A stretch of 64,000 nucleotides of DNA from Chryseobacterium phosphatilyticum (GTDB lineage: Bacteria; Bacteroidota; Bacteroidia; Flavobacteriales; Weeksellaceae), in assembly GCF_002899825.2 (NCBI RefSeq), contig NZ_PPED02000001.1, positions 1,240,001-1,304,000 of the forward strand, read 5' to 3'. The stretch's first letter is position 1; every line of letters begins with the position of its first letter. Positions 35,965-44,452 of the stretch are shown in pieces. Below the pieces are notes generated by a model that saw only the letters and a list, made by a program, of their open reading frames with translations, was not told where the DNA came from and made no database searches. Position numbers and translations under genes: made by a program.

Positions 35965-36138
35965 TTATCCTGAATTGGTATCTGCCAACCTCTTTTCTCT
36001 CTTTCTTTGAATAATAAGATGTGCAGCAACCAGCATTTGAACCGTACGAATGTAGGGCATAATAATATTCCTATCGGGTAGATTTCCATTGATATCCAAA
36101 TAGACAATTACGGACATAAAACAATCAAATTATTTGAT
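35965..36138 (-). pseudogene. 3'-end fragment of the 41457-42002 gene
   Basis: Nucleotides match the last ~175 bases of the 194-codon gene at 41457 (TAAGATGTGCAGCAACCAGC, GAATGTAGGGCATAATAATA, TAGATTTCCATTGATATCCA) with many substitutions and no open frame. The upstream 5' part of the gene is absent. Together with the adjacent inverted repeat, this is a duplicated block of about 400 bases. Confidence 0.8.
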
Positions 36139-36227
36139 GCTTTGCCTAGAAGAGCATAATATTTGAAAAATGATGATTGACAATCATTTCTCTTTCTTAC
36201 TTATATTCTATTTTTGCAAAAAAACTA

Positions 36228-37352
36228 ATGGACAAATTAAGTTTTCTGGAAGTTATTGCTGCGATGGCCGTTTTTATATCGTTACTGCTTGCCACATTTT
36301 TGTTAACGGTAAAAACAGAAAGAAAACTGGAAAACAGATTATTTGCAGCATTCCTTATCATTAATGCCATTGATATCAGCGGAATTTTCATGCATCTTTT
36401 TGTTGATAGTTATAATCTGAAAACTTTCAAAATCTCTGCTTATTTATTGGTAATGCCTCTTTTCTATCTGTACGTTAATGCTGTTTGTTATTCTGATTTC
36501 AGCTTAAAAAGAAAGCATTTACTGCATTTAATCCCTTTCATTGTTGCTAATTTAATTTTAGTTCCAAGGCTTTATCTTTCGGAAGGAGCTGCAAAAGGAA
36601 ATTTCTTTGAAACGATGTGGTACTCTCCTGAAATGTTTGTTTACCAACTCATCGGGGAACTTCAGTTTTTCTTTTATATCGTTGGCGTATTCATAGTACT
36701 CAAAAAATATAAGAAGATTTATCTTGAAAACTACACAAATCCTAACACCTTATTATACAAATGGTTGCTTCAGCTTACCATCATTTTCTTATTCATCCAT
36801 GTATGTATTATTTTTAAAAATATCATACGCTATACTGCATACAACGATCTGTTTATTTGGATCCATCTTGTAGCAGGAACTTCCTTTTTATTGGCTGCCT
36901 GTTGGTTTATGTTAAAGGCATTAAATTATCCTGAGCTTTTCCGCAGAATTGATTCTACCTTACAACCGACAAAAGATTTTGCTGAAACTGTGGAAGCTGA
37001 AAATAAGACCGACGAAACAAAAAATGTTCAGATTGAACAGCTTAAAAAATTCATGGTTGAAAAAGAACCATTTTTAGAACCTTCATTAACGATTCAGGAG
37101 CTAGCGAATCAGGTGAATATTCCTGTTCGTGAGTTGTCTGTTTTAATTAACCATCACATCAATCAGCACTTTTTTGATTTTGTGAATGAATACCGCATTA
37201 AAAAAGCAATGATCCTTCTGAAAGATCCTACGAAAAAAGAATATACGGTGCTGGAAATTTTATACGAAGTAGGTTTCAATTCAAAATCTTCTTTTCACAC
37301 TTCTTTTAAAAAATATACAAACCAAACACCAAAAGAATTCAGAAACAGTTGA
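36228..37352 (+). CDS. Membrane-bound AraC-type regulator
   Basis: A 374-residue protein with about seven hydrophobic helices in the first 240 residues, a charged linker and a C-terminal AraC HTH pair (LTIQELANQVNIPVRELSVLINHHI; VLEILYEVGFNSKSSFHTSFKKYTNQTPKEFR). The frame is open to 36177, but the ATG at 36228 (MDKLSFLE) starts the first helix. TATTTTTG at 36209-36216 is a -7 box that would leave only a very short leader. Sensing at the membrane is likely; the signal is unknown. Confidence 0.88.
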   Translation: MDKLSFLEVIAAMAVFISLLLATFLLTVKTERKLENRLFAAFLIINAIDISGIFMHLFVDSYNLKTFKISAYLLVMPLFYLYVNAVCYSDFSLKRKHLLHLIPFIVANLILVPRLYLSEGAAKGNFFETMWYSPEMFVYQLIGELQFFFYIVGVFIVLKKYKKIYLENYTNPNTLLYKWLLQLTIIFLFIHVCIIFKNIIRYTAYNDLFIWIHLVAGTSFLLAACWFMLKALNYPELFRRIDSTLQPTKDFAETVEAENKTDETKNVQIEQLKKFMVEKEPFLEPSLTIQELANQVNIPVRELSVLINHHINQHFFDFVNEYRIKKAMILLKDPTKKEYTVLEILYEVGFNSKSSFHTSFKKYTNQTPKEFRNS

Positions 37353-37393
37353 TAATTAAACAATTGTAAATAATCAAACTTTAAATTGCAGAT

Positions 37394-37436
37394 AGTCGGA
37401 CTCATTTTATTCATTAAAATGAGTCCGACTTTTTTA
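37394..37436 (+). terminator. Strong rho-independent terminator
   Basis: A 16-bp perfect stem (AGTCGGACTCATTTTA, 37394-37409, with its complement at 37415-37430), a 5-base loop and six T. It ends the membrane AraC transcript. Confidence 0.92.
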
Positions 37437-37507
37437 GATGGACGTTTTTCAAAATTCTCTACAGCATATTTGCATCAGATAATAAGTATCGAATTAAAAT
37501 TCTAACT

Positions 37508-38557
37508 ATGAAATATGTAACCCTTGTTTTATTTTCTGTTTTAATTGGATGTAAAAGTGTTCAGCCAATCAATACATCCAATGTTGAAAATGTGATTACC
37601 AAAAACGCTCTTCAGTTATTAGAGGACAAAAGATTTCATTCTGTTTCCATTGCAGTGCTTAAAGATGGAAAATCTACCACAAAACATTTTGGAGAATTAA
37701 CTATTGGAAAAAGGAATAAACCCAACGATTCTACCCTGTATGAATTAGCTTCTGTAACGAAAACCTTTACAGGTTATGTGGCTGCCAAAGCCGTACTTGA
37801 TAAAAAAATAGATTTAGATGATGATATCAGAATATACCTTAACGAATCTTATCCCAATTTGGCATTTAAAGGTGAACCTATAAGAATCAGGCACCTCATC
37901 ACCCATACCAGTGGATTTCCGAACCTCCCTATAAAAAGTGAAAATAAAAAAGCCTTTTTTGAAGGATTAAAACTCATCAACATTGAAACGAAACCCGGAG
38001 AAGTCTATTCCTATTCAAACACAGCCCCAGAGCTGACAGCCTATATACTTGAAAAGGTGTATCAAAAATCTTTTGAGGAGTTGGTCATTGAATATGTTTT
38101 GAAACCCAATAAAATGAATCAAACCAAGTTTACACTCAATGAAAATGACAGAACAAGACTGGTAAGGGGCTATAATGATAAAAACGAATTAATGCCGAAC
38201 TTCGTCAGGACTTTATGGGGGGGAATTTCAGGCTTGCACTCTACAACTACAGATTTAGTGAAGTATATAAAACTGCAACTTGACCAATCAAATCTTATTG
38301 TCAACGAATCTCATAAAAAATTATATAAAGAAGGTTCTGATTTTTGGGAAGGTTATCATTGGTACATCATAGAAAATGATCATGAGTTAATTTACAGACA
38401 TCATGGAGGCATATACGGAATGCAGAATTGGTTTGTGATTTATCCTAAACAAAATATAGGGATATCCATATTCACAAATACCAGCTTTAATGAAACAGGA
38501 GAAATTTTAGAAAAAGTGGTTGATAACTTGTATCATGACATTTTGGATTGTAAATGA
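37508..38557 (+). CDS. Serine hydrolase of the beta-lactamase/class C family (lipoprotein)
   Basis: A 349-residue protein with a lipoprotein signal (LFSVLIGCKS, Cys 15). Active-site motifs are S81-V-T-K84, YSN in EVYSYSNTAPE, and HHGG in the place of KTG. It resembles esterase/D-aminopeptidase-type relatives of AmpC more than true lactamases. It should be anchored to the outer or inner membrane facing the periplasm. The 3' 165 bases recur as a decayed copy at 39379-39545. Confidence 0.9.
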   Translation: MKYVTLVLFSVLIGCKSVQPINTSNVENVITKNALQLLEDKRFHSVSIAVLKDGKSTTKHFGELTIGKRNKPNDSTLYELASVTKTFTGYVAAKAVLDKKIDLDDDIRIYLNESYPNLAFKGEPIRIRHLITHTSGFPNLPIKSENKKAFFEGLKLINIETKPGEVYSYSNTAPELTAYILEKVYQKSFEELVIEYVLKPNKMNQTKFTLNENDRTRLVRGYNDKNELMPNFVRTLWGGISGLHSTTTDLVKYIKLQLDQSNLIVNESHKKLYKEGSDFWEGYHWYIIENDHELIYRHHGGIYGMQNWFVIYPKQNIGISIFTNTSFNETGEILEKVVDNLYHDILDCK

Positions 38558-38575
38558 GACAAAGATTTTGTTTTT

Positions 38576-39247
38576 TTATGTCTTTCTAATGATATTCCGC
38601 GTAAGATAGATATAATTAAACATGCAAAATGTCGCTATCGCCCCGAAAGTATGCCATAAAAAGTGGGTTCCGAAACTGAACCATTCCCATTTATCAGCGA
38701 TGCGGAAGGTCAATGCAAAAACAAACGACAATACAGCAAAGCCTACCCATTTGCCAGCTTTCCATTGGGTATACATCAGATATCTTAGTACCGAGAAAAC
38801 TACAAATGAGGCCAAGATTGCATAATTGACGTTGATAAAAAGAGAAGGGTTATCTGCCAGAATCCATTTTCTCAAAGCGAACATCAGGACTGCATATCCC
38901 AGGACCATTACAGCAGCATAGTACCATCTGGTACTCTGAGCGATAAAATAAAATCCGGCAGACAGGCATAATATCATAATCGGCAGCCAATCCATTATGA
39001 TAAATACCGGCCATTGCCTGAATGAATGGTAAATAGTTCCTCCTATGGCGCCAATATATAACAACACCAGACAGTAGGTTAAAAAGGGATATCCTTTAAA
39101 ATTACCCCTCATTTTAACGGTCCAGAAAATGGCTATGGCTAAAAAAAATGCAGCAGTGATTGCATTGAAGGGCTCAGGGAACAACTGAGCCATATCTGTT
39201 TCTTTATATAACATGCCTCCGTCCGGAGGTAGTAGGTTTATAGGCAT
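38576..39247 (-). CDS. Seven-span membrane protein of the CREST type (ceramidase-like)
   Basis: A 223-residue protein with about seven membrane helices. H74-S75 (TIYHSF), D86 (MDWLPI) and H195-x3-H199 (THFLWHTFG) match the conserved Ser, Asp and HxxxH of the CREST superfamily (alkaline ceramidase, PAQR, Per1), which hydrolyse amide or ester bonds in membrane lipids through a metal. Bacteroidota make sphingolipids, so a ceramidase-like role is plausible. It converges on the serine hydrolase with 18 bases between. Confidence 0.82.
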   Translation of the reverse strand: MPINLLPPDGGMLYKETDMAQLFPEPFNAITAAFFLAIAIFWTVKMRGNFKGYPFLTYCLVLLYIGAIGGTIYHSFRQWPVFIIMDWLPIMILCLSAGFYFIAQSTRWYYAAVMVLGYAVLMFALRKWILADNPSLFINVNYAILASFVVFSVLRYLMYTQWKAGKWVGFAVLSFVFALTFRIADKWEWFSFGTHFLWHTFGAIATFCMFNYIYLTRNIIRKT

Positions 39248-39378
39248 TGTCTTTTTTTATATTATAATGATAGGCATGCTTTAGAGTACAAGATACAAAC
39301 ATTGGCCATTTTTCTGAACATAGTAAACATATATACTAATACACTTCTAAATATAGAAAAAATTAGAGCACTGTTACA

Positions 39379-39545
39379 TTAATTTATAGACATCCCGAAA
39401 ATATATAGGGAATACAGAATTGGTTTGTGATCTATCTTAAACAAAATCCAGAGATATCCATGTTGACCAACCCTATCTTTAATGAAACAGGAGAAATTTT
39501 AGAAAAAAGTAGCGGATAACTTGTATACTGATATTATGTAAAATA
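39379..39545 (+). pseudogene. Decayed copy of the serine hydrolase 3' end
   Basis: The frame reads LIYRH, a stop, then GIQNWFVIYLKQNPEIS and FNETGEILEK, against LIYRHHGGIYGMQNWFVIYP and FNETGEILEKVVDNLY in the intact gene. It contains an in-frame stop, missense changes and a 1-base insertion near 39515. With the intact gene it brackets the CREST gene as a direct repeat. Confidence 0.9.
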
Positions 39546-39830
39546 AACAGCACATCAATATACACCTATCAGATATTTTTTATTGACAGAACTCAATAAA
39601 GCATGTTTGAAGTTATTTTTTGATTAAAAATATGAATGTAAAATTCATTATCAATTCCACTTTTAGAGAAAAATAAAATTTGATACAAATAATTTTTAAT
39701 CAAACCTAAAACATTGAAATCAAAAACATTACAAACCAATTCAAAAACCAATACTTTAATATAATATTCAGAATTAATTATTTTTTTTCTAATTATAAAG
39801 ACAATTTATTTATTTTTTAATAAAAAAAGC

Positions 39831-39838
39831 TATCTTTG
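39831..39838 (+). promoter_or_regulatory. -7 box for the secreted protein gene
   Basis: TATCTTTG, an exact TAnnTTTG match, about 25 bases before the ATG at 39863, with an AT-rich -33 region. The region 39546-39830 is AT-rich with no gene seen. Confidence 0.7.
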
Positions 39839-39862
39839 ATTTACACAAAACAACACCTTAAT

Positions 39863-41080
39863 ATGAAAACAAAATTTACACAATTCAGTGCTATTCTTAT
39901 TGCTGGATTCTCATTTGCCCAAGTAGGTTTCAATACAACTTCACCGAAAACCACAGTGGATGTATCTGCTAAAAGAGATGGTTCAGGAGTGCTTACGGAT
40001 AATGCACAAACATACGGATTACAGGCTCCGAGGCTTACAAGAGCTGAACTTACAGCCAATACGGCTACCTATGGCAGTGATCAGAGAGGAGCATTGATTT
40101 ATATTACGGACGTTACCGGTGGAGATGCCACAGGACAACGTATCAATGTTACTGCTATGGGCTATTATTATTTTGATGGAACAGTATGGCAAAGAATTAC
40201 ACAAGCAACCAATGCTATCTCACCCTCTATTTCCGCATTACAATGTACTACCGCTTACTTAAACCCTTCTACGTATACGGCCGGTACTCCTTACAATGGA
40301 AACCTGAGAGTTACCTATAGCCAGGGAAACGGAGGTTCGTATAATTCAGGAGCGCCTTTCACCGTAAACGGATTAACCTTCCAGCTAAGACCCGGAACCC
40401 TGGAGTTTGGGGATGGCGAACTGGTATTCTCAGTTACCGGAACTCCTACCACTGCTAATGATATGACCCTTCCTCTAAACAGTACTGCAGTTCCTTTCTT
40501 AACAGCAGGACAAAACTGTACCGCTACAGTGGGAAATACCAGTCGTGCAGACATTGCATCTGTCGCGGTGATGGGGTATCCTACCCTAACTACCGATTCC
40601 AACGGAAAACAGGCCTATACTTTTCCTCTGGCTACCCCGGATGGCAAGTACTCGATCAGGGTAATATTTGATACCACAAGTGGTACGACCGCTGCTGTTC
40701 CTAATGTACAATTGTATAATAATTCAGGGGCTACCGTAAATCTGTATTGGAATTATAATACCGAATATGGTGGTTATATTGGTGCAGCAGTAACCACAAA
40801 CAATATTACTTCAGGAGTATGGGGTGGTATGGGAGATGCGTCAGCTACCTGGTTTCCTCAGGGCACAGGGGCAGTAGGAAACGCTTATTGGGGGAACGTA
40901 GGGATTATAGATGGAGCGAGTGGCGGACCTGAGCACAGAAGATATACCTGGATAGACAGTAATGCTTCTTCAAAAACCGCTTATACCGCAACCATTATGG
41001 CGGGAGCGCCCACTTCAGGCAGTGCCCAGCCCAACCTTTCTAAAATATTCATCAAGATAGAGCAAGTAAGAGCACAATAA
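39863..41080 (+). CDS. Large secreted protein, Chryseobacterium type
   Basis: A 405-residue protein with signal peptide (FSAILIAGFSFAQ). The start of the mature chain (VGFNTTSPKTTVDVSAKRDGS, QAPRLTRAELT, DQRGALIYITDV, YYYFDGTVWQRI) is a module seen before many variable secreted proteins of this genus. The remainder is Thr-, Gly- and Asn-rich beta structure with four Cys. No catalytic motif. Likely surface-exposed, possibly adhesive. The GC content is higher than its flanks. I choose the ATG at 39863 because an upstream in-frame start lies inside the promoter. Confidence 0.85.
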   Translation: MKTKFTQFSAILIAGFSFAQVGFNTTSPKTTVDVSAKRDGSGVLTDNAQTYGLQAPRLTRAELTANTATYGSDQRGALIYITDVTGGDATGQRINVTAMGYYYFDGTVWQRITQATNAISPSISALQCTTAYLNPSTYTAGTPYNGNLRVTYSQGNGGSYNSGAPFTVNGLTFQLRPGTLEFGDGELVFSVTGTPTTANDMTLPLNSTAVPFLTAGQNCTATVGNTSRADIASVAVMGYPTLTTDSNGKQAYTFPLATPDGKYSIRVIFDTTSGTTAAVPNVQLYNNSGATVNLYWNYNTEYGGYIGAAVTTNNITSGVWGGMGDASATWFPQGTGAVGNAYWGNVGIIDGASGGPEHRRYTWIDSNASSKTAYTATIMAGAPTSGSAQPNLSKIFIKIEQVRAQ

Positions 41081-41087
41081 ATAATAG

Positions 41088-41114
41088 AATGCCCCTTTTC
41101 AGGGGCATTTTTTA
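41088..41114 (+). terminator. Rho-independent terminator
   Basis: AATGCCCCT and AGGGGCATT form a 9-bp stem with loop TTTC, then five T. It directly follows the secreted protein gene. Confidence 0.92.
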
Positions 41115-41240
41115 TTGATCTACGATGTGTACAATAGATGTAAAATCATAAGTGATATTCATATTAGTTACCTTCCGAAGCCTCCTGACTTTGCTAAGCC
41201 GGAGTTCCTATTTGAAATTATTTATTGAGTAAAAAAATAA

Positions 41241-41401
41241 ACGCAAAGTTCATGACTCACTCCGCTTTATTTTAAGTGAGCTAAGGGAGGCGACTTTGTC
41301 GCTGATGAAGTGATATGCTATACGTCCGCTTCGACGAATCAACAAAGTTGATTTTATCCTTTGCTCCCTGAAAATATGCATAATGAGCTAAAACTTTGCG
41401 T
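41241..41401. repeat. Inverted-repeat element (REP-like), copy B
   Basis: The ends ACGCAAAGTT (41241-41250) and AACTTTGCGT (41392-41401) are perfect inverted repeats. The interior GGCGACTTTGTCGCTGATGA and CGACGAATCAACAAAGTTGA match copy A at 35728. It has no transposase and could be a miniature element or a folded 3' UTR. Confidence 0.75.
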
Positions 41402-41456
41402 CTAAAACACACATCATCAATTTATTAATCATCTGAATCAGCAATGCTCAGCCTAC

Positions 41457-42002
41457 TTATCCTGAATGGGCGCCAGCCATTTTCTTTTCTCTTTTTCTTT
41501 GAATGATAAGATGTGCAGCATCCAGCATTTTAACGGTATGAATGTAGGGCATCACGATATTCCTTTCCGGTAGATTTTCATAAACGCCCATTGAGAAATA
41601 GACGATTCCGGATAGAAAATAATCAAATTCTCTGAGGGTGTATTCCCTGAATGCTTTTTTGAAAACCAGCAACGGATTCCGGTATTCCTTCTCCGAAAGC
41701 AAGCCAAAAACCCATGGGGAAATCTTCTCCGGCTGGGTATCAACCGTCCATTTTCTTTCCTTCAGCATCATAAGATAGCCTGCCCGGATCAATGACCTCA
41801 TCGACTGATGAAACTGGAAGATCACCGCCGGATCTTCATGGATCCAGCTATTTCGCTTTACGGCATAATTCATCAAATTGCTGAGCATTTCTTTGGAAAC
41901 ATCCAGCTCATTGAAATGGAAGAAGTTTTCCATCAGCTGTAGCCCTGAATGCTTCTTATTTGCCTGAAACCGGGGAGCAAAACCTGTTTGTATTTTTTTC
42001 AT
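41457..42002 (-). CDS. Hypothetical protein with repeatedly copied 3' end
   Basis: A 181-residue protein from the ATG ending at 42002 (MKKIQTGF). It is helical, without signal peptide or membrane segment, and of no recognised family. The C-terminal half (YTLREFDYFLSGIVYFSMG, LPERNIVMPYIHTVKMLDAA) is also found fused to an SDR at 17811-18010 and as a fragment at 35965-36138. Upstream a 24-bp palindrome separates it from the HTH gene at 42093, implying repressor control. Confidence 0.75.
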   Translation of the reverse strand: MKKIQTGFAPRFQANKKHSGLQLMENFFHFNELDVSKEMLSNLMNYAVKRNSWIHEDPAVIFQFHQSMRSLIRAGYLMMLKERKWTVDTQPEKISPWVFGLLSEKEYRNPLLVFKKAFREYTLREFDYFLSGIVYFSMGVYENLPERNIVMPYIHTVKMLDAAHLIIQRKREKKMAGAHSG

Positions 42003-42039
42003 TGTGTGTATTTTTTTATAAATGTAAGAAAAGAAATTC

Positions 42040-42063
42040 AATTACGGTCGATCGACCGTAATT
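42040..42063. promoter_or_regulatory. 24-bp perfect palindrome, candidate operator
   Basis: Half-sites AATTACGG and CCGTAATT surround the self-complementary TCGATCGA, making 24 bases of perfect dyad. It lies between divergent genes (starts at 42002 and 42093), the position of a repressor site. TTACGG/CCGTAA half-sites recur at 42431-42446. Confidence 0.75.
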
Positions 42064-42092
42064 TTTTACTATTTAATTATTTCATTTGTTCT

Positions 42093-42326
42093 ATGACAGA
42101 TATAAACGAGAAAATTTGTTTATACATTACAAAAAAATGGTTGATACCTTGGCTTCAAGAAGGCAAGTCACAAAATTCTTTTGCCAAAAATCATGGTGTA
42201 GAAGAAAGTACCATTAGAAAAATTAAAAGTGAAGAAACTTACAGAATACCCGTTGAAACACTTTTTAAAATATGTGAAGCAAGAAAAATTAGTTTATCTG
42301 ATTTCTTTAAACTTATAAATGAATAA
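42093..42326 (+). CDS. Small HTH (XRE-like) DNA-binding protein
   Basis: A 77-residue protein. SQNSFAKNHGVEESTIRKIK is a helix-turn-helix and LFKICEARKISLSDFFKL a typical Cro/C1-type C-terminal helix. The frame is open to 41949 through the palindrome, but the ATG at 42093 gives the compact domain. It is the obvious candidate to bind the palindromes on both sides of its own gene. Confidence 0.85.
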   Translation: MTDINEKICLYITKKWLIPWLQEGKSQNSFAKNHGVEESTIRKIKSEETYRIPVETLFKICEARKISLSDFFKLINE

Positions 42327-42351
42327 TCCTGACGAAAGTTGGGATTTTTTT
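42325..42351 (+). terminator. Terminator overlapping the HTH stop codon
   Basis: AATCC and GGATT pair, with inner GAC/GTT around a GAAA loop, followed by a T-run. A related block (ATCCTGACGAGAGTTGGGAT) lies at 42655-42674 after the 43-residue gene, so each small gene carries the same ending. Confidence 0.6.
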
Positions 42352-42430
42352 GTGTTGAAATTTTCAAAATCTTTAAGAAATTCCGGAAAATATGGATTGA
42401 TAATTTCAAAGTGGTTTTGATTTTTGTTGT

Positions 42431-42475
42431 TTACGGAAAACCGTAAGGTAATATAAATTATCATTGATAAATTTG
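42431..42475 (+). promoter_or_regulatory. Second TTACGG dyad with -7 box
   Basis: TTACGG-aaaa-CCGTAA (42431-42446) shares half-sites with the 24-bp palindrome but with a 4-base instead of 8-base spacer. TAAATTTG (42468-42475) is a -7 box, 28 bases before the 43-residue gene. Confidence 0.6.
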
Positions 42476-42503
42476 ACTAAGTTAACAGCAAAACATTAAT
42501 ATT

Positions 42504-42635
42504 ATGGCACTTAAACCAGGACCTAAAAGAACAGCAATATCAACTGGTAAACCAGATCAACGTCAACGCGATAATAAGGAGACACCAGGAAATACACCTT
42601 CTTTAAAACCACCAAAGAAACCGCAAGGTAAATAA
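42504..42635 (+). CDS. 43-residue basic, Pro/Lys-rich peptide
   Basis: The ATG at 42504 opens 43 codons ending in TAA: MALKPGPKRTAISTGKPDQ and so on to KPPKKPQGK. Strongly basic and probably disordered, with no hydrophobic segment. It has its own -7 box and a terminator-like block after it, which makes a real gene likely. Its role is unknown; nucleic-acid binding or an antitoxin-like role are guesses from charge and neighbourhood. Confidence 0.6.
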   Translation: MALKPGPKRTAISTGKPDQRQRDNKETPGNTPSLKPPKKPQGK

Positions 42636-42720
42636 CTTTTTACTTCAATAACTGATCCTGACGAGAGTTGGGATTATTTACTTTTATGGAAACCCATAAT
42701 GTATGTAATAACTTGTTTAG

Positions 42721-42728
42721 TATATTTG
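42721..42728 (+). promoter_or_regulatory. -7 box for PIN-like gene
   Basis: TATATTTG, an exact TAnnTTTG match, 20 bases before the ATG at 42748. Confidence 0.6.
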
Positions 42729-42747
42729 GTTTTTAACAACAATTATT

Positions 42748-43701
42748 ATGATAATCTACCTTGATCTAAATATTTTTGATAGAATAGAAAAAATTGATCT
42801 TCTTGATGAAAATGAAAAAAATGAATATCTGCCATTATTAGATCTAATCTCAAATGATAATGTTGACTTACCCTATTCAAATGCACACTTAAATGATCTT
42901 CTAAGAGGTTGGAAGAAGAATCCAAATTACATTGATGGACATCTTAAAAACATTCAAAAAATAACAAAAGATTTATGTATTTGTCAATATTGGGGAGAAA
43001 AAAAAGTTTGGTGGCACAAAAGGGATATTTTTGAATTTTTCAATTCAAAAAAAGATGAGGCAGGCATATACGATGAAACTTTAGACGAAATGCTTGATTT
43101 TGGCTTAGGAGATAAAAGTCCTATTCATCTCACTAAAAAATTACCTCTTCCAATTGAATGGGTTTCACAAATCAAAAAAGATAAATTTGCTCAATTGATG
43201 TTCCCTACAACAATTGAAGAAAATTCACTGTTTAATCTATTTGCGGATCTCTATAATTTTCAAATTAAACTTAAATCAGATTATAGTTTTTATAAAGCTT
43301 TTAAAGCACAATTATCAAAAAATATCTCCACTCTTAAAGGTAATAAAGATGTTGTAAACTATATAAGGAATAATGACCAAATTCCCAATAATTTAAAGTT
43401 AGATTTCTCATCAATTGCGGATGCTTATAAACCTAAATTTGAAATTAAAGAAAATGATAATGAATCTTATTACAAAGTAATTGAAACTTTTTACAAATTT
43501 GATTTACAAGGTTATAAAACCGATTCCAATTTTAACAATATGTTTGATGATGCATTGCATACTTTTTATGCTTCACATTGTGATGTCTTTATAACAAATG
43601 ATGATAGATGCAAGTATAAGGCTGAACAAACATTTTCAAAACTTGACATCAAAACCTTGGTAATAAAATCAAATGAAATTGATAAAATAACAAATTTATA
43701 A
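42748..43701 (+). CDS. PIN-like domain putative nuclease
   Basis: A 317-residue protein. The N-terminus MIIYLDLNIFDRI places an Asp (D6) at the end of the first strand. The C-terminus has FDDALHTFYASHCDVFITNDDR (from residue 266), giving D267/D268, D279 and D285/D286. This order of acidic residues around a parallel sheet is the PIN-like metal nuclease pattern. The ~230 residues between are a large helical insertion. RNA cleavage is the likely role. It stands before a DUF4209 gene with an HEPN-type motif, suggesting defence or growth control. Confidence 0.72.
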   Translation: MIIYLDLNIFDRIEKIDLLDENEKNEYLPLLDLISNDNVDLPYSNAHLNDLLRGWKKNPNYIDGHLKNIQKITKDLCICQYWGEKKVWWHKRDIFEFFNSKKDEAGIYDETLDEMLDFGLGDKSPIHLTKKLPLPIEWVSQIKKDKFAQLMFPTTIEENSLFNLFADLYNFQIKLKSDYSFYKAFKAQLSKNISTLKGNKDVVNYIRNNDQIPNNLKLDFSSIADAYKPKFEIKENDNESYYKVIETFYKFDLQGYKTDSNFNNMFDDALHTFYASHCDVFITNDDRCKYKAEQTFSKLDIKTLVIKSNEIDKITNL

Positions 43702-43822
43702 TAGCATAAACAGATACTTTGTTAAAGAAAATATTCTTATTTCACTGGCTCAAAGTCAGGATGCTTTACGTAACAGAGTATTATATATTAATGTATCCTT
43801 AAATAATATGAAATAACTAGTT

Positions 43823-44452
43823 ATGGAAAATTCTGCTTATTCTACGTTGCTTATTGAAGATAACATCTTCGGATTTGAACTAAAGAAATTACTTTGGAAA
43901 CAACAATACGACCAACCAGAACACAAGCAATTACTAACGCTAATTATAAAACTTTGTAATACAGACTTAATACATTGTGAAGCAGAAGATCTTAAAATGT
44001 ATTTTACTGAAAATGAAATTGACCTTTTGGGAGATAAAAATACAATCAATAGAATTGAAAATAAAGAAGTTTTAGCAAGATGGTTTGATGTGATGTTAAC
44101 TTTAAATAAAAAAAACATCAAAGTATACATTAATTCAGTACATGAAGCTTATATGATGGTGTATTCAGCAAACAATGAAATGCACTATATTATCCGTTCT
44201 ATTGCTTTGGTTAAATATGCAAAGAACTTTTTCAAAAACGAATTTGAAGTAATATTTGATAAAGTAAAAAAAGTTTTTTTTGAATGCACTTCGGCGTACT
44301 ATCAGCAGCTTATATTAATTGAATTAATCTCCATATATGGTGAGACCAGATGCCAAGTAGAGTTTAACGAATACATAGAACAAAAAATAAATCATTTTTC
44401 CACAAATAAGGACTTTCGCTCTGCAAGATTTTGCATCAGATATTACAGCTAA
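43823..44452 (+). CDS. N-terminal part of a split DUF4209-family gene
   Basis: A 209-codon frame, mostly helical (FGFELKKLLWKQQYDQPEH, YAKNFFKNEFEVIF). It ends at a TAA in the middle of what looks like one long helical repeat protein; the continuation is in another frame from 44431. In related proteins both parts are a single chain of 550-600 residues. The intermediate frame over 44418-44480 also reads plausibly (ASDITANWNPRQKSM), so two compensating shifts may have occurred. Either a pseudogene or a sequencing problem. Confidence 0.6.
   Translation: MENSAYSTLLIEDNIFGFELKKLLWKQQYDQPEHKQLLTLIIKLCNTDLIHCEAEDLKMYFTENEIDLLGDKNTINRIENKEVLARWFDVMLTLNKKNIKVYINSVHEAYMMVYSANNEMHYIIRSIALVKYAKNFFKNEFEVIFDKVKKVFFECTSAYYQQLILIELISIYGETRCQVEFNEYIEQKINHFSTNKDFRSARFCIRYYS

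Noticed and set aside
35778..36107. 109-codon minus-strand ORF
   Set aside because: It joins the inverted-repeat element to the decayed gene end in a non-native frame.
39836..39862. Upstream start for the secreted protein
   Set aside because: It falls inside the -7 box TATCTTTG, and the signal peptide begins at 39863.
41241..41401. Possible insertion sequence
   Set aside because: It has inverted ends but no transposase frame, so it is called only a repeat.
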